Of a stretch of 64,000 nt of DNA, positions 9,397 to 17,713 are shown one piece after another. The notes below the pieces were generated by a model. The model was not told where the DNA came from and ran no database searches. It saw only the letters and a list, made by a program, of their open reading frames with translations. Source of the stretch: Fuerstiella sp. (GTDB taxonomy: Bacteria > Planctomycetota > Planctomycetia > Planctomycetales > Planctomycetaceae); assembly GCA_014238335.1 (NCBI GenBank), contig JABABI010000007.1:74705-138704 (forward strand). The letters are read 5' to 3'. Every line of letters starts with the position of its first letter. Positions within the stretch are counted from its first letter, which is position 1. A program made the position numbers and the translations under genes.

Positions 9397-10779
9397 TTAC
9401 AGCAGTCCGGAAACAACTTCGCCGCGCGAGACCGGCAGCGGTTGTCCCTGTCGATTGTTGATGTGAGAGTGTGGATCGATGCCTTTGAGATGAAACATCG
9501 TGGCGGCAATATCCCATGGCGCAACGTGATTCGCGATGGGATATTCGGCCGTTCGATTCGATGCCCCGTACGTTCGCCCGGCTGCAATTCCTCCGCCCGC
9601 CATCAGCAGCGAATAACAATCAGGCCAGTGATCCCGACCGGCACCCTTGTTGACCACCGGCGTGCGACCGAATTCTCCAAGACACAGCACCAGAGTGGAA
9701 TCCAGTCGCCCGCGCGAGTCAAGGTCCTCCAGAAATGTCGCCAGCGCCTGATCAAAGGGCGGCAGCATTTTACGCAACCGCGGGTAGTTGTTCGCATGGG
9801 TGTCCCACTGATCGGCGTTCAGTTTTGACCAGTTGACTGTGATCAGCGGAATATCGGCCTCAACCAGCCGCCGCGCCATCAACAGCGTCTGACCGAAACG
9901 CGTGCGCGTATATAAGTCTCGCAGTGAGGCCGATTCACCAGTCAGGTCGAAGGCACGGCGAGTTTCCGACGAACCCAACAATCCGAATGCGCGAGCGTAC
10001 AGATCGTCCAGCCCCGCGTGGTGACGGTTGCGAGACGTCCGCTCTGTTGGGTCGATCGATGACAGCAGACTCTGTCGACCGGCCAGACGGCTTTGCGCGA
10101 CACCTTCCGGAAGAGCCACGCTGTCCACGCGAAATGACTTCCCACCCGGATCGTCCGGAACTCGCAATGCATCAAACCCGGGACCAAGGAACCCGGCATT
10201 CTGTCCGGCCAGTGGCGGTCGAGCCCCCTGATGCATTACGGGGCCCAGCACTACGAAATCCGGAACAGGACGAGTTGTGGGCGTCAGCCGACTTATGAGA
10301 GAACCGTACGTCGGAAAGTCATCCGGCCGCGCCGTAGTATTCGTACCGGGCAACGGGTGCGGGTAACCGGTCAACGCCGTGTAGGCCGCGGAACCATGTT
10401 CGAAGTCGCGATGAGTCATCGATCGGACAATCGTGTAGCGTTCAGCCTGTTGCGCCAGCTTCGGCAGCTGATCACTTATCTGAGTTCCAGGCACGCTGGT
10501 TGATATCGGCTGAAACTCACTGCGAATGGCCGACGGTGCATCGGGCTTGGGATCCCACAAATCCTGCTGACCAGGACCGCCCCATAAAAAAATCACAACG
10601 ACGGACCTGGCCTGACCGAATCGAGTGCCCTGCGATTGACTTGATGAGCACGCCGATGCAGCCAGCAAATCCGTCAGCGTCACCCCGAATGCTGTGGACG
10701 AACCGACCTCCAGCACACGTCGCCTTGAAACGCGACGCTGCAGATGCTGGCCCGCCTGCTGAATGGGTCTGTTGCTCAT
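9397..10779 (-). CDS. DUF1501 family protein, Tat-exported
   Basis: DUF1501 protein of 460 residues, related to the alkaline phosphatase/sulfatase fold. The N-terminus has VSRRRVLEVGSS, a twin-arginine signal, followed by SVVVIFLWGGPGQQDLWDPKP, the characteristic first strand and metal-site region. Later blocks include RYTIVRSMTHRDFEHGSAAY and LDSTLVLCLGEFGRTPVVNKGAGRDHWP, typical of the family. DUF1501 genes usually follow a DUF1549/DUF1553 or DUF1800 gene; here the partner is instead the PQQ/LRR protein 20 bases downstream. Role unknown, periplasmic by its signal. Confidence 0.9.
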   Translation of the reverse strand: MSNRPIQQAGQHLQRRVSRRRVLEVGSSTAFGVTLTDLLAASACSSSQSQGTRFGQARSVVVIFLWGGPGQQDLWDPKPDAPSAIRSEFQPISTSVPGTQISDQLPKLAQQAERYTIVRSMTHRDFEHGSAAYTALTGYPHPLPGTNTTARPDDFPTYGSLISRLTPTTRPVPDFVVLGPVMHQGARPPLAGQNAGFLGPGFDALRVPDDPGGKSFRVDSVALPEGVAQSRLAGRQSLLSSIDPTERTSRNRHHAGLDDLYARAFGLLGSSETRRAFDLTGESASLRDLYTRTRFGQTLLMARRLVEADIPLITVNWSKLNADQWDTHANNYPRLRKMLPPFDQALATFLEDLDSRGRLDSTLVLCLGEFGRTPVVNKGAGRDHWPDCYSLLMAGGGIAAGRTYGASNRTAEYPIANHVAPWDIAATMFHLKGIDPHSHINNRQGQPLPVSRGEVVSGLL

Positions 10780-11208
10780 GCTGCCACAGCGACAAAAATC
10801 GTAATTCCGAATGCTGAATCAGTATATGTACAGCGACGGGTCTGCACACTCAATTCACCTCAATTTCGCTGGGAAAGGGTAGGTCGCAGGGGCTGGACTG
10901 AGTGCCCCGGGGTTTCAATCGTACCCCGCTCCAACCCTTGTTCTTACCGACAAGTACATCGACCAAGGCAGATAACCGTGGGTATGAGCCCACGGATAGT
11001 GGCTATCACGAAGCGTCGTAACCGCGAAGCGGTGGCGGCAACGCGAAATTCTCTGTCGCCGCTTCGTGGCCCAATTCACGTAAACGTTCCGTAACCCACA
11101 GCTTACACCGTGGGCTACATGCTGCCGCCGCTTCGCGGCTAACCAGATTCGTGGGTAAGAATAAGCGATCCAACCCCGGCCACGCTCTCGGACGTCAGTA
11201 TTCTCAGT
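10780..11208. other. Intergenic region rich in palindromes
   Basis: No coding frame is credible here. The DUF1501 gene starts at one edge and a sulfatase gene ends at the other, so the first part should hold the promoter of the DUF1501 operon. The rest is occupied by the clustered palindromic repeats described in the next entry. Confidence 0.6.
10976..11143. repeat. Cluster of REP-like palindromes
   Basis: Three nested elements are visible. A hairpin ccgtggg/cccacgg with a 6-base loop lies at 10976-10995. A second, gtaacccac...gtgggctac, lies at 11091-11118 with one mismatch. A larger inverted repeat joins gtaaccgcgaagcggtggcgg (about 11018-11038) with ccgccgcttcgcggctaac (about 11124-11142), and a partial third arm gccgcttcgtggc is at 11058-11070. 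Short GC-rich palindromes in an intergenic spot suggest a REP/BIME-like mobile or structural element. No transposase is nearby. Confidence 0.6.
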
Positions 11209-12861
11209 TCACTCAGACCTGAACTTGTCTTCGAAAAGTTTCACCGGATCGTATTCCGGCTTCCTGTACAACTTTTGCTGACGATCGATGCGGCAGTTGG
11301 GATAAAAGTCAAAGATATGTCCATTGCCAAGAATGCGAGGATCACCCTGAGCAGTCAGTTCCTCAGTCAGCTGCGTCCAGAGACGCGCCTTTGTCTCGTT
11401 GTACTTCGGATCCGCCGCGAGGTTATTTACGCAGTCCGGATCGGACGTCATGTCGTACAGTTCCTCGGCCGACCGTTTGCCAAACGCAAGTTCAAAGAAA
11501 CGGTAGTTCGGATTACTTTGGGACAGTTCCGTCAGAAACGTTTTCGTCGGTGACCCGTCGCAATTCATGTAGCCGTATTCCGGATTTCCGATCGGCCACC
11601 GCTGTGGTTCAAAATTTCGCACGTACAGGAACTTGTCATTGCGAATCGCTCTAGCGGGATAGGCGACCGACACAAGGTCGCCATCGGTTCGCCCGATATC
11701 ATGTCGTTCCTTGCCCAGCAGCGTGTGATTTCGTGCAGGATCGATGCGCCCGGATTCCGTGGTCAGCAGTTGTTTCAAAAAACTGCTGCCGGTCATCTGA
11801 TCATGAAGCGGCAACCCCGCCAGTTCCATCACCGTCGGAGCGAGATCAGGAAAAGTCACGAAATCCGTCACCACGCGACCCGGCTTAATGCGGTTGCCCC
11901 AGCGAGCCACCAGCGGCACATGAAATCCGTCGTCGTAAATCTGCCCCTTGACCCGAGGGAACGGCATGCCATGATCCGACGTAGCAATGATCAGAGTGTC
12001 GTCCAGCCGACCATGGTCTTGCAGATGCTGCAACGCGCGTCCAATGTGCGTGTCATACCATTCGACTTCTATCGCGTAATCAGCCAGGTCGCCTCGAATG
12101 ACCTCATTATCCGGGTAGTACTTCGGCACGGTTACGTCGCTCAGATTACGGCCATCCAGTTTCCAGTTGTCCTTGCCGTAGCCGCGATGTGGTTCCTTCG
12201 TGCCAAACCAGAAACAGAACGGTTTATCTTCCGGCGACACATCCAGAAACACTTCGAAGTTAGCCGCATAATCTACGTTACTGATTCCCTTGAACGGCGG
12301 CTTTGCCGTTTTGTTGTTGTACGCATGCCCGGCCGGGTTGTCCTTTTTGAATCCGGATTTTCCGGCGTCGGTTCCTTTGTGAATGCCCGGCCCCCAGCCT
12401 TTGCCGGTAAAGCCCATGAAGTAACCGCTGTCTTCCAGCAGATACGGATAGAAAACCCACTTATCGGACAGAAACGGATTGTGGTTGCAGGCTTCTTCCA
12501 GCTGCCACGAGTAGCGCCCGGTCAAAAGACAGGCCCGCGCGGGTGCACACTTGGGATTGCAGTTGTACGCCTGAGTAAACATGACCCCTTCGTTGGCAAT
12601 ACGATCAAAGTTTGGCGTCTTCACATAGGTGCTGCCGTACACCCCCATACTGTCGCGTGATGCGTCGTCCGCAATAATGAACAGGATGTTGGGCCGTTCT
12701 GCCGCGAGTGCAGTGCCGCCCAGGGCGATTAAGACCGACAGCGAGACGACGCGGCACAGCCCGCAACGGACACCAGAGACCACGCGCCCCCCAATGCGTA
12801 CGCAACAGAAAACAAATTGGCGAAGTCGTTGAACGATGTAAGAAATCGACTGCATTCGCAT
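11209..12861 (-). CDS. Secreted sulfatase (heparan N-sulfatase-like)
   Basis: Type I sulfatase of 550 residues that hydrolyses sulfate esters or sulfamates, probably on polysaccharides. A long N-terminus ends in a signal segment (LSVLIALGGTALAAE). The core begins RPNILFIIADDASRDSMGVYG, whose aspartates (65, 66) bind calcium. The signature CAPAR (C105 to R109) carries the cysteine converted to formylglycine. Later THIGRALQHLQDHG and IIATSDHGMPFPRVKG are typical. Its overall pattern resembles N-sulfoglucosamine sulfohydrolases, but the substrate cannot be fixed from motifs alone. The ATG at 12861 follows a gaaagg sequence at good spacing. Confidence 0.9.
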   Translation of the reverse strand: MRMQSISYIVQRLRQFVFCCVRIGGRVVSGVRCGLCRVVSLSVLIALGGTALAAERPNILFIIADDASRDSMGVYGSTYVKTPNFDRIANEGVMFTQAYNCNPKCAPARACLLTGRYSWQLEEACNHNPFLSDKWVFYPYLLEDSGYFMGFTGKGWGPGIHKGTDAGKSGFKKDNPAGHAYNNKTAKPPFKGISNVDYAANFEVFLDVSPEDKPFCFWFGTKEPHRGYGKDNWKLDGRNLSDVTVPKYYPDNEVIRGDLADYAIEVEWYDTHIGRALQHLQDHGRLDDTLIIATSDHGMPFPRVKGQIYDDGFHVPLVARWGNRIKPGRVVTDFVTFPDLAPTVMELAGLPLHDQMTGSSFLKQLLTTESGRIDPARNHTLLGKERHDIGRTDGDLVSVAYPARAIRNDKFLYVRNFEPQRWPIGNPEYGYMNCDGSPTKTFLTELSQSNPNYRFFELAFGKRSAEELYDMTSDPDCVNNLAADPKYNETKARLWTQLTEELTAQGDPRILGNGHIFDFYPNCRIDRQQKLYRKPEYDPVKLFEDKFRSE

Positions 12862-13081
12862 AGGCCTTTCGAACGATACGGCTTGGAATCAGCGTCGGTC
12901 CTGAAAACGACATCCGCAGAAAGCGACATGCTAACGGGGATGGGGCATCAGACCATGCGAGCTGACGTATGAAAATGAAAAGTCGTTCTCGTTGCTCGCT
13001 GAATCGGTCTGCACACATGCCGGAATTGCCAGATTTGCCGCCTGGTAAAATGACTTCTTTCCGCGTGGTATTTTGGTATTG

Positions 13082-13168
13082 ATGAACAAAGTCACACAGA
13101 TTTTGTCAGAGATCGAGCAAGGCGATAATTCGGCCTCCTGCGATCGGGCGGGGGTGATTCGGATGTAA
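13082..13168 (+). pseudogene. 5' remnant of an ECF sigma factor gene
   Basis: A 28-codon frame begins MNKVTQILSEIEQGDNSAS and then loses family resemblance before a TAA at 13166-13168. That opening closely matches the start of planctomycete ECF-type sigma factors of the TIGR02999 group, in which a V-T-x-I-L-x-x-I-E-x-G-D stretch precedes the region 2 helices. All of sigma regions 2 and 4 are missing. The frame is the same as that of the WD40 remnant that follows, separated by the stop. It most likely reflects deletion of the rest of the sigma gene and of whatever lay between. Confidence 0.55.
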
Positions 13169-14239
13169 AAGCATGGTAAGCCCAATGCCGCTATCGGTAA
13201 AAAAGAGTTCGAGAATCTACCAACCGCATTTCGTGCGCATTCCAGCCGTGCGTTTGCGATTTATTTTTCGCCAAACGGCGACCGACTCCTCTCAGCGGGC
13301 ATAGATGGCACGATTCGCGCATGGACCGCGGGAGCCAGCCCTGTGGAAGACCTGAAGATGTCGACCCCATGTGTGGTGACGTTCTCAGTGGCAGGCGATG
13401 GTGTCATCGTTACCGGCAGCCAGGGGATTTCCGTATGGAACCGAAGAAATTATGAAACCAGGTCGTTCGGGCAGAAACATCAGGATTGGGGCTCGTGCCT
13501 GGCGCTGTCAGCCGATGGCAGAACGTTAGCGACAGAACATACAGATGGTACCGTTCGATTGTGTAATATAAAGACCGGCGATGTCAAGGGGCTGAGTCAG
13601 ACGCACGAAGACACACTCGAGGGACTCGACTTCTCTCCGGACGGTTCGCTGCTGATTACAGCCGGATGGGATGAGACATGCAAACTCCGGGATCATGCGA
13701 CGGGACAGCTGACACGGGTGATTCATACACCTCCACATTGTGAAGACGCGACGTTCGCGCCGGACGTACGTTCGCGATTTCCGCGGAGAACGATGCTATG
13801 ATTTATGACACTGACACTGAGTCCGGACAGCGCCTACGCTTACTGCAAGGTCATCAGAATACCGCTGAATGTGTCGTATTCCGCCCGAACGGTCGCTGGC
13901 TTGGCACGGGAAGTCACGACCGTACGGTTCGGATATGGGATGCCGCGACAGGCGAACTGAAGCACGTCATTCCAGCTCATCGACACAAAATTCATTCGCT
14001 GGCATTTTCACCAGACGGACCAAGCACCGCGAATGCTGGCAAAGAAGGCCGGATCGCCTTTTCGCCCGTCAATACGGGCCGATTTTTGTTTGCAAAGGGA
14101 GCCATCGATTCGCTGGCGTTATTCACCGAAGGGGGACGCTTTAGTTCTTGTCGATGGCGATTCCCTGGCATTGCTTCTGAAGACAAATCACGAGTTCCCA
14201 CTGAACGAGAGCCCGAAAAGATCAGGCGGTTGGCAGTAA
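13169..14239 (+). pseudogene. Decayed WD40-repeat protein gene (probable kinase-WD40 tail)
   Basis: The frame opens just after the TAA at 13166-13168, with no ATG before the first WD40 blade (FAIYFSPNGDRLLSAGIDG from about 13256). Blades continue until about 13766, where the frame fails. Adding one g after GAC at 13763-13765 gives DGTFAISAEND and rejoins the frame that reads MIYDTDTESG from 13798. A second break near 14121 (one extra t in gcgttattc) moves the last blade (YSPKGDALVLVDGD) into a third frame, which ends at 14239. So at least two single-base indels and a missing start are present. Tails of this kind are typical of planctomycete Ser/Thr kinase-WD40 proteins encoded next to ECF sigma factors. 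Confidence 0.7.
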
Positions 14240-14349
14240 GCAAAACAAGAGGCATGTGTTTGAGTTCTGCCGCGCCTGGGGAAAAGGCAGTCGGCAGTAA
14301 CAATCGTCCAGCAACACAGATACAAGTGAGTGAGTCACCAAACGCGTAA

Positions 14350-14802
14350 CGACACTTGAACCCCAACAACCTCCTGTGCCTGCGGCACCCCGCGAGCCAA
14401 CGGAGCCACCCCGCTGCAGTTACGTAGACCGAGCGAAACGCCGTTCCGGCACGGACCGTTTCATCGAAGTTGTCCCGCATCTTGTATCACCTGAAGGGTA
14501 GTCGTGGCAACGATGTGGTGATGGCGACAAGTTAAAAAGCAGACCGTCGCAGTGCCGTAATCATTGGGGGGGGGGCGGCAGGTCATGCGTATGGGCTGGG
14601 CCACAGCAGAATCGCGGCGCAACGGTCAGACGTTTCCGTTCGTGCAAACGAGCGGACAGTCTTTCCCTTTCGGCGTGGTTTGCGTTTCCTGCTGCATCTT
14701 TGGACGATATTGAAGCATCGCTGACGGCATCTGTTGTTGTGCACGTCACGTCCGTGGCCCACCCTGCTCTTTTCGCCCACCGACTTCTGACCGGACCATC
14801 CC
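14350..14802. other. Intergenic region before the DUF1080 gene
   Basis: No credible gene. A run of ten G residues lies at 14566-14575. The open frames on the minus strand here are antisense readings of the following gene. A promoter for the DUF1080 gene is expected, but none was recognised. Confidence 0.5.
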
Positions 14803-15528
14803 ATGATCAAATCGATTTCACTGATCACCAACACCTGCATTCCGGTCGTCGTTTTCATTATGCTCAGTGCAACGGCACAGGCTGCCGACATGGGAGCGAT
14901 CATCGACGGCAACGCTCCGGGTTGGGTGGCTCTGGGCCAGAACGACTTTGCGAAGGTCAACAGCGCCGATGACACATGGTCGTTTAAGGACAACGAAATC
15001 CACTGCACGGGCCGACCCGTCAGCGTGATGCGTTCGAAAAAACAATTCACCAATTTTGAACTGGTGTGCGAGTGGCGGCATCTGAAGTCCGCGGGAAATT
15101 CGGGCATCTTTGTCTGGACTATTCCGGAATCGCTGGAACGCCTGACCGGTCCCGGTCTGCCGCATGGCATCGAAGTGCAGGTACTGGATCTGGGCTACAA
15201 GGAACGTTACGAAGCCGGAGGCAAACGCAAAGCCGACTGGTTCACGTGTCACGGAGATGTCTTTCCTGTCGGTGCATCAAAGATGACTCCGTTTCCACCG
15301 GTTGCTCCCAACGGCAGGCGCAGCTTTCCCTCACAGGAACTGAGCAAGGGCATTGGCCAGTGGAATCACTACTATGTTCGCGCGATCAATGGCGAAGTCC
15401 GGCTGTGGGTCAACGGCACTGAAGTGTCGGGAGGAACCGGCTGTAGTCCCGCTACCGGCTACCTGTGCATGGAATCTGAAGGCTCACCTATTGAGTTTAA
15501 AGGCCTGAAGCTTCGCGAACTGCCGTAG
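14803..15528 (+). CDS. Secreted DUF1080 protein (3-keto-disaccharide hydrolase type)
   Basis: Exported protein of 241 residues with a clear signal peptide (residues 1-28, ending ATAQA). The body is a concanavalin/LamG-like jelly roll of the DUF1080 family: WSFKDNEIHCTGRPVSVMRSKKQF near 57-80, NFELVCEWRH, NSGIFVW, then IEVQVLDLG and a closing PIEFKGLKLREL. Some members of this family hydrolyse 3-keto-glycosides; many in planctomycetes are uncharacterised. It stands alone on this strand, with the decayed WD40 locus upstream. Confidence 0.85.
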   Translation: MIKSISLITNTCIPVVVFIMLSATAQAADMGAIIDGNAPGWVALGQNDFAKVNSADDTWSFKDNEIHCTGRPVSVMRSKKQFTNFELVCEWRHLKSAGNSGIFVWTIPESLERLTGPGLPHGIEVQVLDLGYKERYEAGGKRKADWFTCHGDVFPVGASKMTPFPPVAPNGRRSFPSQELSKGIGQWNHYYVRAINGEVRLWVNGTEVSGGTGCSPATGYLCMESEGSPIEFKGLKLRELP

Positions 15529-15946
15529 AGCGTATCACGCTGATTCATGGCCGCGAAAAACGTTTTCTGGCCTACTATGTGTGCTTCCCACGAACCCGAA
15601 CAAGCCACGTATTTTTGTAAGCTGCTCTCTACCCGCGAAAGCACAATCACCCGGAGTCTGCCAACTTCTGCAAGCGGCTTGATAAGGCGTTGCCAATCAG
15701 GCACGATGGAATAACAAGTTCTGGCTTTTCGCCAGTATTGATGCTCAACGGGCGAAGAGTAACTGGGACACCCTGGTCTGAGAATGAGTAAAGTTTGCGA
15801 CTGTCGCGAACTGCTGCCTGTTCAGAGTGACAATTCGGACATTCGTAGAATGTGATTTCAAGACCACAAAACACCAGCAAGCACAGCAAGCAGCGACAAC
15901 GGCCACGTTAGACAACAACGCCGTTCGCCTATCACGGAGATTTACC
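15529..15946. other. Intergenic region with a possible small antisense gene
   Basis: About 420 bases separate the DUF1080 gene from the next gene. Apart from the small minus-strand frame listed separately, I see no gene, RNA or terminator. Confidence 0.5.
15647..15889 (-). CDS. Possible small protein with CxxCH motif, or gene remnant
   Basis: An 80-codon frame with a hydrophobic start (MLCLLVFCGLEITFYE), a CPNCH motif near residues 17-21 and a protein-like remainder (TLRPLSINTGEKPELVIPS). The composition looks more natural than the other antisense frames around it. There is no clear ribosome-binding site, and the sequence ends abruptly with neighbouring frames continuing, so it could be a decayed gene. 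I do not recognise the family; the CxxCH could be a heme or zinc site or chance. Confidence 0.25.
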   Translation of the reverse strand: MLCLLVFCGLEITFYECPNCHSEQAAVRDSRKLYSFSDQGVPVTLRPLSINTGEKPELVIPSCLIGNALSSRLQKLADSG

Positions 15947-17677
15947 ATGCGAAGAACTTTGCTTCTGTATTGTCTGTGCCTGGCTGCCGTGGCCGGTGCT
16001 GCAGACGCCGCTGATCGCACAGCGGCTTCGTTGTTTCCCGAAACGACAGTTCTCTACGCCGAAATCGCGAATCCGTCAGATCTGATTTCCACTATCTTTG
16101 ATCATCCTTTACGGGAAAAGATTGAAGCCATTGAGCCATACAGGATGGCAACGAAGACAGAAGCTTATCGAGCGTTCCTGACGGGTCGCAAGTTTGTTGA
16201 AATCCAGCTGGGAATGGAGTGGCGTAAAGCCATCGAATCACTGACTTCCCGAGGTGTTTATCTGGGTGTTGATGCAGCGACGCAGGGAGTGGCTCTGTTG
16301 ATCAATGGCAAAGATGCCGAGTCGCTGGAATTGTTCCGCGGCAAGTTGCTGGAGCTATCGAAGCTGGGCAAGAATCCGGAGCAGATCAAAGCAGGCGACT
16401 ACCGCGGCATCACCGCCTATGAAGTCAACAAATCAAAATTCGCAGTCGTCGACGACTGGCTGCTGGTCACAAACAAGGGCGAGTTGGCCAGAGTGCTGCT
16501 GGACAGATTTCTGGACGGCGCCGGAACATCTCTGGCCGACAACGCAAACTTCCAGACGGCTCGAAAGTCGCGCAGTCGCGATGCCACGGCGTGGGCCTTC
16601 ATCAACCTTACAACTCTGAAAGACGCCGGTGTCGCACCACAGTTGTTCGCTGGTCAGTCGGTCAATCCGGGGGTTGAATTACTGGTCGGTGGCATCCTCA
16701 GCACACTGCAGAAAGCACCGTTTGCGTCCGCCCAACTGCACGCTTCGCACCAGGGTGTTGGTCTGGACTTTTCCATGCCGCATGAACCGGAATGGGTGCC
16801 GGAAGAACGGACCTTTTACTTCGGCCCAAACGGAGCCGGCCGCGGTCCCGCATTGCCTGTTACAGAAAACACGTTGTTTACTTTGAGTACCTATCGAGAC
16901 ATTTCAGAAATGTGGTTGCGGGCAGGTGATCTGTTTAACGAAAACATCAACGATGGCCTTGCTCAGGCCGATGCCAATCTCACAACATTCTTTTCCGGAA
17001 AAGATTTTGGCGAAGACATTCTGGGATCTCTGACGCCGGAAATCGGTTTCGTTGCTGCCAGACAGGATTTCACGGACACCCTGCCGGTTCCGGCAATCAA
17101 ACTGCCTCAGTTTGCCCTTGTTTTTCAGCTGAAGGACCCCGAGAAAATGACTCGTGAACTGCGGCGGACGTTCCAGAGCATGATCGGCTTCTTCAACGTC
17201 GTGGGTGCCATGGAAGGGCGGTCACAACTTGAGATGGACATCGACAAACTCGACAACGGTGCGGAGTTGATCACAACGGTCTACATTCCGGACGAGGATG
17301 ACGCAAATTCAACTCGGGCGGAAATCCTGTATAACTTTTCGCCGTCTGTTGGCTTCTTCCGGGAACGTTTTGTGGTCGCCAGTACAGATCGACTGGCACG
17401 CGAACTGGTACAGGCGGATGTACCTGTAGATGACTCAAAATCCAAGAACACGCGTGTGAAGCTGGAAGGCGGCGTGCTGAAGCAGATACTCAACGATAAC
17501 CGTGGTCAGTTGGTTTCACAAAACATGCTGGAAGACGGTAACAGCCGCGAAGAAGCCGAAGCCACCATCGATCTGCTGCTGGAAGTCGTCGGCTATTTTG
17601 AGAAGGCATCTGCGAGTATCAACGTGCAGCCGGACCAACTGGGAATCGAATTTGGTCTTCAAGTAAAACCAGATTGA
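15947..17677 (+). CDS. Secreted protein of unknown function (planctomycete type)
   Basis: Exported protein of 576 residues. The ATG at 15947 is chosen because it has ggag about 10 bases upstream and begins a signal peptide (MRRTLLLYCLCLAAVAGAADAAD); the frame is open further upstream without signal character. The mature part starts LFPETTVLYAEIANPSDL and alternates helices and strands without any metal or heme motif that I can recognise. Lines such as WLLVTNKGELARVLLDRF and FVVASTDRLARELV suggest a repeated module, resembling DUF3352-like secreted proteins. It is followed 36 bases later by a DUF1800 gene, so the two are probably co-transcribed. Confidence 0.75.
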   Translation: MRRTLLLYCLCLAAVAGAADAADRTAASLFPETTVLYAEIANPSDLISTIFDHPLREKIEAIEPYRMATKTEAYRAFLTGRKFVEIQLGMEWRKAIESLTSRGVYLGVDAATQGVALLINGKDAESLELFRGKLLELSKLGKNPEQIKAGDYRGITAYEVNKSKFAVVDDWLLVTNKGELARVLLDRFLDGAGTSLADNANFQTARKSRSRDATAWAFINLTTLKDAGVAPQLFAGQSVNPGVELLVGGILSTLQKAPFASAQLHASHQGVGLDFSMPHEPEWVPEERTFYFGPNGAGRGPALPVTENTLFTLSTYRDISEMWLRAGDLFNENINDGLAQADANLTTFFSGKDFGEDILGSLTPEIGFVAARQDFTDTLPVPAIKLPQFALVFQLKDPEKMTRELRRTFQSMIGFFNVVGAMEGRSQLEMDIDKLDNGAELITTVYIPDEDDANSTRAEILYNFSPSVGFFRERFVVASTDRLARELVQADVPVDDSKSKNTRVKLEGGVLKQILNDNRGQLVSQNMLEDGNSREEAEATIDLLLEVVGYFEKASASINVQPDQLGIEFGLQVKPD

Positions 17678-17713
17678 TCATTGTTGTTTCAGCAAGAGGG
17701 TCGGGGCACAGCT

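Noticed and set aside
10860..10960. Region with gggg/cccc complementarity as a possible small RNA
   Set aside because: Only short matches are seen; no promoter or terminator delimits a transcript.
14566..14575. Run of ten G residues as a possible phase-variable tract
   Set aside because: It lies more than 200 bases from the next start codon, in no coding frame and not in a recognisable promoter, so there is nothing for it to switch.
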